DNA from: Parascedosporium putredinis
Lineage: Eukaryota; Ascomycota; Sordariomycetes; Microascales; Microascaceae
Direction: 5' to 3'
DNA length: 64,000 nucleotides
Assembly: GCA_949357655.1 (NCBI GenBank)
Contig: CASHTG010000015.1
Location: 3,534,001 to 3,598,000 of the forward strand
Each line of letters starts with the position of its first letter. Within the stretch, counting starts at the first letter, position 1. The notes below the pieces were generated by a model, which was given only the letters and a program-made list of their open reading frames with translations, ran no database searches and was not told where the DNA came from. The position numbers and the translations under genes are program-made. Below are positions 1 through 11,943 of this stretch, one piece after another.

Positions 1-933
1 ATGATACGACGCTCCGCGCCGCGTACCTCAACCACGGCGTTCCAAGCTTCATAAGCCGCAAGCTCGAGGGGAGATCAACAACGGCGGCTGGGAGACTATC
101 TAAAACGCTACTCTCTTGAAAAGAGATGGAAGTACAAGGGGGCGTAGGGTGGCTAGCTAGCATAGCTAAAATCAAGTGGAGGAACGGGAGGTGGACGTGG
201 TGGGATATTCACCCCCCTGGTAGCGCTTCTTTTCCTTTTACCTCTCTCAGTCCCCGTTCCGCCGCAACTACGTGCGACAGCGACACATTCAATCTCTCCT
301 TGTTGCCAGTTCCCGTTCCCTCACTCCCTTTATCATATCCCTTTCTGTTTTTTATTTTTACTTTTGAAACACCAAGACCCTTTCTCTCAAACCTGCTTCC
401 CTTGCTCTCTGGCAGGGGGCGGGGGAACGTCATCTCCCCTTTCCGACGCACTTTTTCATCACCTTCTCTCTTCTTCTTTTCTTTCATTGACGCCACATGA
501 TGAGAAATGGGGATGCTACAGATACACATAGACCAAGCATAGGGATAAAATACGAGAAAAAAAGAATGAAAAGAAAAACCCTCCAAGGAAAGGGGAAACC
601 CTCCCACGGAGATGACGTGCTTGTATATGGTTCCAGGCGTAGTGAGGTGCAGTGTAGACGAGCCGTCATGATGATCCCTACGCGAATACAGCTTCTTCAT
701 GTCTGATGTCGGTGTGGCGGAACATGCTTGAAAACGCGCCAGGATAACGAAAGGGGGTATTCTCGGTTTTTATTATATTTCTCGTTAATAAATGATTTTC
801 GCCAACCCTCGCCTCTATCTTGAGCCCACGACGCAAAAGGCTTACTCAACCCGAACTAATTTAGGGAGTTGATGCGATCAATGCAGAAAGCCTAGACTGG
901 AATTTTACCCACTACTTCATACCTCAAAATATC
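1..933. other. Intergenic stretch, no supported gene
   Basis: This region holds overlapping open frames on both strands with biased composition (pyrimidine-rich around 300-490) but no recognisable domain, splice signals or start context. It probably contains the 3' flank of the minus-strand Swd3 gene and part of another gene's flank beyond the window edge. Confidence 0.4.
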
Positions 934-3008
934 CTACGTGCCCTGAATCTCTACATCCTCGTCTCCGTCCTCCGTTTTAATCTGCACGCCGTCCCCCATC
1001 TCCACGCCCTCCATCATTTCCCCAATCTCCTGGACGCGCGTGTTGGTATCGTCACCAGCATCCGGTTGCGGGGTTCAGCCCCGTCTTCGCGGGCGGCAGA
1101 GCCGGCCTCGGGCAAGCCATTGGCGAGGGAGGGAGTGTTGGCCCCGCCGTCCTTGTACACGCGGACGACGCAGTCCTGGCCAGCGCTGACGAGGAGGTCC
1201 GGAGCGACGTCGACCCAGAAGCACACGCCGTCGTGGCCGGGGAGGACCTGGACGACTTCCCTGCTCTTGACGTCCCAGAGGACGATGGTGCCGTCCTCGC
1301 TCGCGGAGGCGATAAAGGCATCTTCGGGGCCCTCGCGCTCGCTCGCGTCTCCTTGGCTAGGTTGCGTGGCGGTGGCTGTGTCGGCGGGGCGGCGGGTGCG
1401 GGTGTGGACGCCAAAGGAGCCGCCAATGGCGAATTTTTCGTTGCGGTGACCCTGGTACGTCTTCTTGACGGCGCCGGAGACGTAGTCCCAGAGGCGGATG
1501 CAGTTGTCGAGGGTGAAGGCGAGGACGAAGCGGCCGTTGGGGGAGAAGCAGACGTTGGCGACGCCTGGGTTGTCTTCGTGGACGAGGGTGCGAAGACACT
1601 GGCCGGTGGAGGTGTCCCAGACCCGACTGGAAAAAGAGCCAAGTTAGTAACGAGAAAGCGAAGAAGAGGTGAAAAGGGGAGCTTTGTAAAGATTGAAAGG
1701 CGGTGGAGATATTCTTTTTCGTTGGGGCGGCTTACATCAGGCCATCGGTCGAGCAACTCACGACCAAGGTTCCGTCGCAGCAAAAGTCGATACCGGTGAC
1801 GGGGTCGCTGTGGGCAGGCAGGCTGCGCATCAACCGGCCGGCGCGCACGTCCCAGAGGAAGACGGCCTCGTCGTAGGACCCCGAGGCGAGGATGTTGCCC
1901 TTGGGGAGAAGGCGAGGCAGTGTATGTAGTTGTGGTGGCCGAGGAGGGTTTCATGGGGGCGAGGGCGTTTTTAGCGCCGGGCACGCTCTTGGCGCTCTTT
2001 TCGGGCGGCCGGTGACCCTGTCCCAGAAGCGGATGGACTTGTCGTCGGAGCCGGTGGCGAGGGTGTTGCTGTCGGGGCTCCAGGTCACGCAGCTCACGCC
2101 GGCGAGGTGGCCGACGAGGGTGTCCATGTGGGCGCCGGTCGCGGCGTTCCAGAGGCGGACGGTGCCGTCGGCGGAGGCGCTGGCGATCCAGCGGGCGTCG
2201 GGGGATATGCGGACCTGGGAGATGGGGCCGGTGTGGCCGCGCAGGGTGAGGGTGGGGCGGAAGGAGGTGCGGACGGGCTGGTGGGGCGGGGGCTTTTGCG
2301 GCGACTGGCTCCTGCTGCCCTGGGAGCACGTTTCGTAGCGCGAGGGGAGCGCGAGCTGGACTCGGCGGAGCGGGATGCCCTCGATCGGCGCGGGGAGCCG
2401 GAGGGGAGGAGGTGGACCTCGATCTGGACCTCGACCGCGACCTCAAGCGCGACCTGGACCTTGACCGCGAGGGCGAGGGTGATGGTGACTGTGTCCTCCG
2501 CGGTAGCGACGAGGTGCGCCGCCGCGACCGACTTCTCGATCTCCTAGGCGAAGCGGACCGTCTCCGGGGCGATCTCGACCTCGACCTCGATCTCGACGGC
2601 GGCGACTGCGACCGGGACCTCGAGCGAGGGCGCGACGTTCTCCTCGAGGCTTCGGGGGGCTCTTGCCCTTGAGCGGAGTATCGCCGCCGATGAACTGAGA
2701 GGCGGTCACGGAACCGGAGCCGGAGCGGCGCTCGCTGCGCTGGTAGTAGGCATCGTTGAGCTCGTCGGGGCTGGGACTGCGGCTCGGGGAGGTGCTGCGC
2801 GGCCGTCCCTTGCGCAGGGATACGCGGCGGGCGGTGCTCCGGGCGGCGGATCCGGGCTCGGCGGCGACGGGGCGGGGGATGGAGCTGGGGTAGGCGTCGC
2901 CTATGAGCTCGTCGGGGAGCTGTAGCGGGGGTGGAGGAGTGGTTGTTGCGGATCTGGATGCGGCGGCGCTTGGTGGAGGCGGAGGGTGAGTTTGTCGTGG
3001 TCGGCCAT
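934..3008 (-). CDS. swd3: COMPASS subunit Swd3 (WDR5-type WD40 protein) with RS-rich N-terminal extension
   Basis: WD40 beta-propeller expected to serve as the Swd3/WDR5 scaffold of the nuclear Set1/COMPASS H3K4 methyltransferase. The minus strand encodes successive WD repeats: LTLRGHTGPISQVRISPDAR, WIASASADGTVRLW, VGHLAGVSCVTWSPDSN, LATGSDDKSIRFWD, ILASGSYDEAVFLWD, LMRSLPAHSDPVTGIDFC, then LRTLVHEDNPG and CIRLWDYVSG. Before the propeller is a basic tract (KRRR) and a long Arg-Ser dipeptide region at about 2400-2640. One intron at 1627-1735 (GTAAGC...CAG) joins DGLI to RVWD in phase. The ATG at 3008 opens a short MADHDK stretch. The frame shifts several times: near the start, around 1900-1990, and at the G run 1070-1073. 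Adding one base to that last run leads to an acidic tail and the TAG at 934. Exact N-terminal frame joins are unsure; Swd3 is preferred over other WD40 families because the repeats match its fungal form. Confidence 0.82.
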
Positions 3009-4837
3009 GGTGGCTGGCGGCGGTAGAGTGGGGGACGTAAGGGAGGCAAGATGGATCCCTAAATGTGTGTGCGCGCTGTCTGGCGTCGTGGAGAAGGGGA
3101 GAAGAAAGGAATTTGTAGACTACATGTAGCCGCGAGGGTCGCGAATGAAATCTTTCTTTAGGCGTCGGGACGCAACAAATATTAGGTGGAGAGATAGGTA
3201 GCTTGCGGATCAAGAAGAAGCCACGATGCGCGCCGGGGCGGGGAGAGGTAGGACGAAGTAAGCCACGCCGCACGCGACCTGGGGAGTTTGGCGCGGGCCC
3301 AACGCCAACGGGGGCGTCGCTAGCAGGTCAATTGGCGCGCAAAGAGCATGATAGAGTATGAGGAAGCGTGGGGGTTCTGGGCTGACGACTCGGGAGCTCG
3401 TGCTCTTTTCGTTCTTGTGTCTGGCGTGTTGGGGGTTGTGGTGTTGGAGAAGGGAGAGACTCGATGCCGTGCTGGTTGCTGGTGGTTTTTCTGGCGTGGG
3501 TTGGAATTTGGAAGGACAGGACGCGGTTCAACCAGACTGAAAATGCCCAAGCTTGAGGTTCCCACATGCGATGGAATTATGGGATTGATACATTTATGCT
3601 TCTATCGGGAAAGTACTTTTCTACTGGGGTTGGTGGGGTTTTTGTCGTCAAGAGCTCCATTGACCACACTGAGATTAACAAGGCCAACAGTCAATGGCAT
3701 TGCACTGGAATGGATCCATTCAAACATCCTCAACCTCGCTAGCAACCTCGACACTAGCGATCCGTCCTAGCTCAATCAGTAGAATCTGACAAGCTAGTAA
3801 GAGCTAAGCTTGACAGCGATCCACGACGCGTAGATAGTCATCACAGCGAAGAAGTCAAGGGTAAGTGAGGAGGGATTGCGAGTAGCACGTTAAGGATAGA
3901 AAAAGGGAAGGAATCCCTTACTAGCTAGGGAGAAGAATCAAGCCCTTTGACTGCCTTGATTCTGATACCTATCTTCTACTGAATACAGGAAGCTCGACTG
4001 AAGCCACCATATATATCCGGAAGAGGGGGCGACCGTTCTGTATCACACTATGACACTGGATCCATCCATTTCATTGGCCGTATTGGGAGTCTATAAATTG
4101 CCTTGCCCAGCCTGCTCAAGTTTCTCATCCTTGTGTCTTGTCGAAGACAGCTCAACTGTTTGTGTATATATTGGATTAGTTGAGTTGCCCGAACGACCAT
4201 GCTCCGAGGACTGAGGGTGGAAATATTCCTGTTGTGTCACACATCTTAGTACGTGGCGCGAGTATCTCCATCCAAAATCTTTCTACAAGTGTAGTTCAGA
4301 CCGACCCCGTGACACCGATGGTAACCGCGATGATGCGCGGACATCTATATCACAGTCGTACAAGCATCAACCGTTTTTGGCTGACAGCACCGATCCTTTG
4401 CACTTTGCAGTGGACAGGAGCCGCTTCCTAGCCACTCGTCACTGCGAATCAGTATCCGTCTCGACCCCCTCAGCCAAGCAGTTCTGATATGTAGAAGGTG
4501 TAAGGGGAAAGTCCACCATAGTTCTGATGATCAGTTCCTAGACAGTTGGAAGAAATGTGTAAGAGCTGAGGGGGCGCACATTACCCAAGCGAGACATATG
4601 CGAGAGCACGAGACACCAGTCTTTCGGGCAGCAAGCTCTTTGGGTTGGAAATACACAGAGTCCTCTTCGCGAAGCCCTGTCGATATCCGTCTACTTTTGA
4701 AGACATAAGATAGACATCGTTGCCCTCTTCTTTCGAGTAAGTTTGTCGGAGCACGTTAATCGCCATTCTAAATTGCACAACCTCCCTCTTCACTTCTGAG
4801 TGTGCTCTTTCTGTCGACCTTGCCTCCACATGTACCA

Positions 4838-5611
4838 TGTCTGCCCCAGCTGATCAGACTCCCCGAGCGGGCCCAGCTCAACCCCACAGGTCCCGGTGGA
4901 TCCTTGGGTATGTCTCTAGGACCAAACCTTGCAACACTCTTTCGTGGTTAAGCCCTTCTGCATTCTAGGCCGACGTCTCTGACAACTAGGCTCAGTTTGG
5001 CTACAACAGCCTCCCTAATGACCAAAACGACGCAAACGACCCTATCGCTCCTGGGCAAACGATGACCCGGGCCCCGGCACAGACGTTGATTCTGGGGCGG
5101 TCCGTAGCGCGTACACTTCGGTGAACACGGCTGTCCTTGACGTCACTCACCATGACTCTAACACGGGGACGACACAGAGCGGGTCTGACGAGGTCTCGAT
5201 GGCTACAAACGATCCTGCTGTGCCGAAGCCGGGGCCCTAGATGGTACCGTATACCTGGGTGATAGGTTCTTTATAAGAGCGGTGATTTGTTTGAGGGCCG
5301 CAACCTCGGGCGAATGGTATATCATAGATATATCTGTTGGGAATCCTCCATTGTGATCCTGATTTGCAGTTTCGTATTGTTACGCGGCAGATCCCGGGCT
5401 ATGGCATTTACTCTGCTAGTGATTGTGGAGCGAGAGAGGAAGACGCCATGTTATTGCTTGCAAGAGCAAAGCTATTGACAACTCGTACTTGGAGCTTGAA
5501 CATCTCAAGCTGGCTCTGCTCACATCGAACCGGTTCCAAGATTCAAATGCCCTTGAGCTTTGTGGAAGAACTCGCCTGCAAAGCGTTTTGACAGATATCA
5601 TGCCAACTTGA
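4838..5611 (+). pseudogene. Possible degraded or mis-sequenced small gene
   Basis: An ATG at 4838 opens MSAPADQTPRAGPAQPHRSR and is followed by a plausible donor (GTATGT at about 4909). Further on, frames rich in Asp, Asn and Thr (for example NDQNDANDPIAPG, then VLDVTHHDSNTG) run to a TAG near 5240. A second coding-like piece at about 5330-5611 (PDLQFRIVTRQIPGYGIY, then YLELEHLKLALLTSNRFQD) is again split between frames. No family is recognised. It could be one gene broken by base-run errors, a decayed gene, or chance. Confidence 0.2.
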
Positions 5612-6581
5612 GGAACTGTCCCTCTTGAGATGGGTAGGAAGCGTATCCTCTTTAGGGGTAAATGTGATCCTTTTCCTAGAGCGCCTTTGCGCTTTCACTT
5701 TGTACTCCTCACGCTTGCTAACGTGTTTAAGCTCATAAGCCTACTCACTATATTTAACAAGCGAATTAGTTCCCCGAATCTGCTATATTTCTAATATTTT
5801 TATCATGTCTACTGCATTTTCATACCCCGGCCATATTCTTTCATCACTTCCGTTCTTTAAAGTAAACGAGGCGTCGTCCACTAGTTCGGTTCCGGAAGGG
5901 AAATCTGCTGCTTGTTGGACCAAAAATGTCAGGGGAGCATTCCTTGTCATTTTTAGGTCGAAGAGCACTTATATCCTGCGCTGCTTGGATCAAGGGGCCA
6001 GTTATTGATCGGTGTGCCAGCCCAGCCAGGAACGGAACCAGGTCTACTCCGGCTGGCGCGGCTCAAAGAGCGAGAGGCATGGGGCACGTACCCCCAAGAC
6101 TCAAGTTAGACTAAGCCCGTTTTGCATTGATCTTGCTTTTTCAGATCTAAAGAAACTGCATGTTCTCATCCACCTTTGTCGTCATCACTTTTGTCTATGC
6201 AGTAGTGTTCCAAGCTCCGTGCAATCTGCGTGCAACTCCTATTTCTAGTCTAGAACCCCTTTTTCTCGATTTCTATCAACTTTGAATACTACTTGACTCC
6301 TCGTCCCTAGCCTCCCTTTTACGCTTCTTTTTTGTTTCCTTTTCTTACTTACATGTACCAATTGAATTGATCAATCGCCCCCTTGCTCCCCCACACGGCC
6401 AACCACGCTGTGTAACACCTCGCTCCACCCTCGCGGTTCGCGACGACAGCTCCCCGTAATTTAAGTCGCATCCTCCATCTGCCGTCAGGTCAAATCCTTC
6501 GCGCAGCTTCACCAACTTTATTTCCAATCTCTCTTCTCTCATCCGCGCGCCCGCTCTCCCCATTTCCCCATAAACGCGAAA

Positions 6582-6604
6582 CTCTCTCTCTCTCTCTCTC
6601 TCTC
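6582..6604. repeat. CT dinucleotide microsatellite in Isc1 leader
   Basis: About eleven CT units lie 35 bases upstream of the Isc1 start codon. Pyrimidine tracts of this kind are common in leaders and core promoters of expressed fungal genes. Confidence 0.8.
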
Positions 6605-6638
6605 CCTCGTAGTCTTCTCTTTACTATTCTCCCCCAAA

Positions 6639-8473
6639 ATGGACCAGCTCCCCCGACATCAACGTCATCACCCTCAACTGCTGGGGCCTCAAGCACATCT
6701 CCAAGCTCCGCGACCAGCGCTTCCCCGAAATCGGCCGCCGCATCGCCTCCGCCTCCCCGCAGCCGCACGTCGTCGCCCTCCAGGAAATCTTTTGCCAGGA
6801 AGACTACCTCACCATCCGCCGCGAGACCCGCTTCGTCCTCCCCTATGGCAAATACTACCACGGCGGCGCCTTTGGCGCCGGCCTCGCCATCCTCTCCAAG
6901 TGGCCCATCGAGGAGAGCTCCATGGTCGCTTACCCCTTAAACGGCCGCCCCACCGCCTTTTGGCGCGGCGACTGGTACGTCGGCAAAGGCGTCGCCTGCG
7001 CCAAGATCCGCTTCGGCCCCGGCCGGCGAGACGTCGTCGAGGTCTTCAACACACATGTAAGCCTCACTAGACCTCAAACAACCAAAAAGAAAAAGAACCC
7101 CCAGCTAACCCAAAGCCTCCCTACCTCCCCAGCTCCACTCCCGATACTCCGGCGACCAAGCCCACACCTACGACTGCCACATCGCCTCCCAAGCCTGGCA
7201 CATCGCCAAGCTCCTCCGCGGCGCCGCCGAGCGCGGCCACCTCGTCCTCGCCCTCGGCGACTTCAACATCCTCCCCGCCACCCTCCCCTACCGCATCATC
7301 ACCGCCCACGCCCCCGTCCGCGACGCCTGGCGCCTCCTCCACCCGGACAGCGCCCTCGGCCCCGCCCACCACCCCGCCGAGATCGCCCGCCGCCGCCCCA
7401 TCCCCACCGCCGACTACAACCTCGCCCACAACGGCGCCACCTCTGACAACGTCTCCAACACCTGGCGCTGGGACTCCACTCAGAAACGCCTCCTCGCCCG
7501 CGGCCTCGACCACGCCGCCATCGTGCCCCGCGACTCCATCGACAAGCCCGGCAAGCGCCTCGACTACCTCTTTTTCGGCTCCGGCGACCTCGTCCCCTCC
7601 GACTCCGCCGGCTGGGTCGTCCGCCGCATGCGCGTCGGCATGACCGACCCCCACCCCACCGCCCGCTGCTCCCTCAGCGACCACTACGCCGTCGAGGCCA
7701 CCCTCTCCTTCCACATCATCCCCTCGCCCCCTTCTCCCACCCCGGCGCCTACCCCGCGCTCCACCGGCTCCACCGTCGCCGCCCTGTCCAACGGCACCTA
7801 TCTACGCACCCAGTCCCCGCCCCCGCCCCTCCCGCCGCCGCCGACCTTCCTCATCCTCTACCTGTGGCGGCGAGGCCCGCGACGACGGTGACGACGACGA
7901 CAACAGGGACGACAGAGACATCCACCGCGCCACCGCACAGCTCCACTCCGCCATACTCGCCAGCACAGACTCCTCTTTCTCCACCGCCGCCTACGACGAA
8001 CTCCTCGCCCTCATCGCCTCCTACACCCGCCGCGAGCTCGCCCAGCGCTCCCGCCGCTCCGCCCACTTCTTCGCCTCCCTCGTCGTCCTCGTCGGCTGCC
8101 TCGTCGCCGTCTGGTTCTCCCCCACCCCGCCGTCTCCTTCGCCCTCGTCCTCGTCTCCAGCCTTTCTCTCCTCGCCGGCGCCATCGACGGCCTCCTCGCC
8201 CTTCTCTTCTTCGGCTCCGAGCTACGCGCCCTCAAGGAATTCGCATGGGAGGTTATGAATGCAAAATGCGGCGGAGACTTGACCTTGGACTCCATTGGCA
8301 GCCCCCAAGCGACTCTGCTCACTCTACCAAAGCTGCACGATGAGTATGGGCTAAACCTAAGGCTTCCTCCCACCCCAGTGAAAACAGGACTGTATCGTGA
8401 GGAAAGGCTGGCCTCGCGTCAGCATACCACCATTTTTCAGGGGTGCGGGGCAAGGGAGAAGAGGTTGTTTTGA
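6639..8473 (+). CDS. isc1: Inositol phosphosphingolipid phospholipase C (neutral sphingomyelinase family)
   Basis: Mg-dependent phosphodiesterase that hydrolyses inositol phosphosphingolipids to ceramides, anchored in ER or mitochondrial membranes. Visible motifs of the endonuclease/exonuclease/phosphatase fold are NVITLNCWGLKHISKLRDQR, VVALQEIFCQEDY with the metal-binding Glu, the P-loop-like RGDWYVGKG typical of Isc1, ALGDFNILP, RLDYLFFGSGD and the catalytic-His SDHYAVEATL. Two hydrophobic segments (FFASLVVLVGCLVAVWF and FALVLVSSLSLLAG) and FFGSELRALKEFAWEVMNA close the protein, matching the C-terminal membrane anchor. One intron at 7057-7132 joins FNTH to LHSRYSGD. The ATG at 6639 is out of frame by one base at the C run 6650-6654; with one C fewer it reads MDQLPDINVITLNCWG. 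More shifts lie near 7870 and 8120. The stop is uncertain: the anchor frame stays open to 8473, longer than I expect. Confidence 0.85.
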
Positions 8474-8801
8474 TTGTCAACTTCTCCCCCTTCAGCAACC
8501 GCATAATTACACATCAATGACCAAGCGTTCTTTTTGCATTGTAGCATATAATATTAATAGTTGCCCAGGGAATAGCAGCCAAGTCTATCATTTAGGAATA
8601 TACAAAGTAATGATGCTGTCAAGCGCAGGTATTGGCCAACGCCCGAGGTGTCATGTACCGCAAATCCTACCATGAGCACGCATCAAGTGTAACGCGTGTT
8701 GTCGGGTTTGGGGAGGACCATGTATCCACCGCCATCCCTCCCACGCTCCAGTTCCAAATGGTGCCACCAATTCATTTGCGACCCATCCCCTTTCCTCCAA
8801 G
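8474..8801. other. Convergent 3' flanks
   Basis: Short interval between the tail-to-tail Isc1 and kinase genes. It is AT-richer than the genes (around 8500-8620) and holds nothing I can name. Confidence 0.5.
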
Positions 8802-11370
8802 CTAGGCAGTCCTTGCAGTGGTTAGAGGAGGAGCGCCATGCGTTGCCTCTTCTCCTGCCTCGCCAACGTGATGTGTCGCTTTGCTTCCCCTCGCCCCATC
8901 AGTCTCATATGCAAAATTGTAGCCATACACCCGCCTTCTCCTCCAAGTATATCCTAGAAATGCTGTCCTTCTTCGGTGCAAGAGAACCGCCTGCTTTAGC
9001 TTCGGATCCCTCAAGAGCGGGTCTCGTGGGCGTCTCTTATCCTTGAGCCCGTACGCCCGTACGAATTGCTTGAGCACATCCCGCTCCCGAGAGAAGAGTC
9101 CCTTTTCCCCGTCAATCTTCTTGTCCACCGTGCGAGGGTCGTAGGGGGCATCGACGAGTTTGACCGCTGCGGCATGCACCTCTTCTCGCATACCCCTGAG
9201 CAGAGCCTGAACATCACCAAGGCCTAGTCTTTGCTCTTCATTGGCACTAGCTGCCGTGGATGGCCAGTCGCTAATGCGCTCGTCGTCTTCAAAGTATTGG
9301 GTATCGTCAACGGATCGAGTTTGCGGAACAAAGGGAGGCGTCTCGAGATGAAGGCGCTGCCACGGTATATTTCGGAACCAGCGGTGTGCTTTGATATCTT
9401 CCCCATCGTTTGCAAAGACATACGGCACATTTGGACCCCCGTGAAGAGGAATGTTTCCGTCTCCCAGCCGGTAACGATACGAGGAGAGCCGTTTTTCCGG
9501 GTTTTGAATCAGACACCTCAACAGATCCTTGCATTTTTCCGTGACAAAAGGCTTACATGGAATCTGGAAACCGACTTCATGGTTCTATTCATTTTCATTT
9601 TCAAGGCGGTCAGGTCAGTAAATAGGCTCCCACCCCCTCCCCCAACCCTGGGCGAGTAGCTCCGTTTCGGGGGTACCTAGGATAATGGGCTGCGTAGACT
9701 TACCAAGATGTTTCTTTTCGTCTGCTCTCTTCCCTCTTCCGAGTAAAACGGCGTATGTCCGTACAAGCATTCATACAAGATGATCCCAATACTCCACCAG
9801 TCACAACGACCGTCATATCCAGCGCCTCGGAGCACTTCGGGCGCCATGTATTGCCTCGTTCCGACAACTGAACTGGCGGCTGTACGGCTCCCACATTTCT
9901 CTCGCTAGTTGAGCAGATGGCCACCGTTGCCGTTGAATATCTTGTCATACTTGTTGTGTCCTAGGCATTTGATTTGCTTCTGGAGCGCCGTTTGGTCAAT
10001 GAGGTCACAGGTGTCGCCGTCAACCACGATTCCGAGTTGGCGAACAAGTGAGTAGCGCTGATAATTGTAATATGCCGTGTCGTGGGACCAGTGTCCGTCA
10101 AAAGCCAGGCCAAAATCCGAAATCTTCAAGTGCCCAGAGGATGAAACCAGAAAATTGTCGGGCTTGACATCGCGGTGGATGCAGCCGAGCCGGTGAGCCT
10201 CCTCGACGCAGAGTATCATTTCGGCGATATAAAAACGGGCGACGCTCTCCGGGAGAATATTCTCTCGGATCAAGAGACACAGAAAGTCTCCCCAGGCATA
10301 TAGTCCATGACCAAGTACAGACTCTTCTCGTCCTGAAAGCTAGCAAACAGCGGTACAATCCTAAGCCAATATCAGCGCTGTTCAGTCTAAAGATACTCTT
10401 TTGCAAGGGAGAAACCATTGAATCTACTCACCAGTTAGAGCCTTCTGCCATGACCAACAAGTCTCTTTCCGCCCGCAAATGGCCCTCTTGTGTGCTCTTC
10501 AACATGTCCGATTTTCTTATGACCTTCATGGCGTATACTTGCCGACGAAACGAATTCTCCGGCTTTGGTTTCTCACTCACAAGCTTTACCACACCGAAAC
10601 TCCCTTTTCCGATGAGTTTCAGGGTCTCAAAATCATCAGCACAAGAGCTCGATGCCTCTATCCTAGCGCATCGGGAGCTTTTTGCCTTGAGTACCCTCGT
10701 TTCTCGCAAATGCCAGCTCCATTGTGCGTTAAATGCTTGCCACAAGTTCTCTTTTTGTTCAGTGAACAAATCAGAGTTCAGAAGGCTGGATTCGAGATGC
10801 TGGCGGCAGATTTCGCGGAGAGTGGGTTGGGACAGGAGGGAATGAAAATGGGTTTCTAGGTAAATCCTAGCGGCGGCGGCGCGCTCAACTGTCTCGATGG
10901 TAGGCTTTACTTGCTCGGATGGTGCTTCCTGGATAGTCCCGAGCCCATCAGAAGTCGATGGCCCCGTAAGTCTACGGGCGATTAACTGCGACTGTTCGGG
11001 TGATAGAGTCCATTCGGGGCTCGAAGGGGAGAATCGTGAATCTACAGACGTCTTGGTGGTAGATGGTCCTAGAAGGGGGAAAATATACTACTCATATCGG
11101 TTGAAGGGGAGGGGATGGTAGGATGGGTAAAAGCCATGGGGCAAAGGCCGTGTTTCCAGCATCCTCTCCGGCTCGGCCATCGTTGCTGCGTGATAGGGAA
11201 TGGCGGACAACGATAGTCGAGTTGTAGTCAGATTTAGGTACGGGGATAGGTTGATAAGATGGAGAAGGTGGAGTGGTAACCCTCGGCTTGAGCAGAGAAT
11301 ATCCTTCCATTGATGACTGCGGTGTTGCAGTATCAGGAGCCGGGGAGAGTCTGCCCGAGGATGCATCCAT
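8802..11370 (-). CDS. NDR-family AGC serine/threonine kinase, with in-frame TAG
   Basis: AGC kinase of the NDR group. The N-terminal Mob-binding region is seen as RIYLETHFHSLLSQPTLREI and KENLWQAFNAQWSWHLRETR. The catalytic domain shows LIGKGSFGVVKLV (Gly loop), YAMKVIRKSDML (ATP Lys), CIHRDVKPDNFLVS (catalytic loop), KISDFGLAF (DFG), then the NDR-type insert and GTRQYMAPEVLRGAGYDG. The C-terminal extension includes DIKAHRWFRNIPWQRLH. Introns are 10361-10431 and 9585-9703. Start at 11370 (MDASSGRLSPAP) is the first ATG of the long Ser/Pro-rich N-terminus. A missing G at 10288-10291 restores MPGGDFLCLL, and two missing bases near 11065-11100 would fuse the N-terminal frames. At 9907-9905 a TAG interrupts the insert just after GGHLLN, where relatives have Trp as I recall; the frame continues afterwards. 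About 793 residues. Subfamily (for example fission yeast ppk31/33/35-like) is not assigned. Confidence 0.82.
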
Positions 11371-11943
11371 TGTGTTAGTCTCCCGATCTGAAAAGCCCAA
11401 CCTCACCTCGAAAGGAGGCGACGAGTCGTTAACCTACTATTGCTTCGCCGCATCGACCTGACCGCAGCTACAAGGTCGGACTAGACCCTGGGGCCCTTCC
11501 CGCGCGGCCGACTGAATACATATCGTCGGAATTGGGGTGATGGCTCTGTATCCATGGCCAGTCGAATGGGCGAGGTTATGTAGGAGAGGAATGATTATGC
11601 CACCCTGCCGTCGTCACACCCTCCTTTCGAGATTCCTCACGGAAAACCTGTGAAGATGTGTGTAGCTATGAGAAAAGATGAGGGCGTATTCAAATGTTTA
11701 TTTCTGTCGGCTGACGATCAAGACTGTCATTTTTGACCGCCGGATCTTTGATAACCTGAAAAAGAGAGGAGATAGGATGAGCTAAACGAAGGGCGGAAAG
11801 CTACTATTGCTTTCAAAATCCAGATATTGTTTCTAACGAATGTGTTGTAAGTTATTGACGACGGCGGTGATTCTTCTTTTTGTTGGTTGGCGGTAGTAAA
11901 ACAGGTTTTATCACTTATAGGGAGGAGAAAGAAGGCTCAGATC

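Larger units (their letters stand above)
3009..6638. other. 3.6 kb gene-poor interval
   Basis: No confident gene is visible between the Swd3 start and Isc1. The part next to 3009 should carry the Swd3 promoter. A run with coding-like composition but broken frames lies at 4838-5611 and is listed separately. The last few hundred bases before 6639 are pyrimidine-rich, as expected for an Isc1 leader. Confidence 0.4.

Noticed and set aside
209..700. 163-codon minus-strand open frame
   Set aside because: Biased composition, overlapped by other open frames on both strands, no domain or splice signals.
2412..2672. Plus-strand Asp-Leu repeat protein
   Set aside because: It is the antisense of the Arg-Ser tract of Swd3. 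Its regularity comes from the RS codons on the other strand.
1052..3049. A 665-codon minus-strand open frame rich in Arg, Pro and Ser
   Set aside because: It passes through the Swd3 gene mostly in the wrong frame. WD-repeat text lies in a different frame, so this is a high-GC shadow that coincides with the real frame only in parts.
10450..10859. Plus-strand open frames of about 130 codons opposite the kinase
   Set aside because: They are antisense to the conserved kinase N-lobe (LIGKGSFGVVKLV), which explains the openness.
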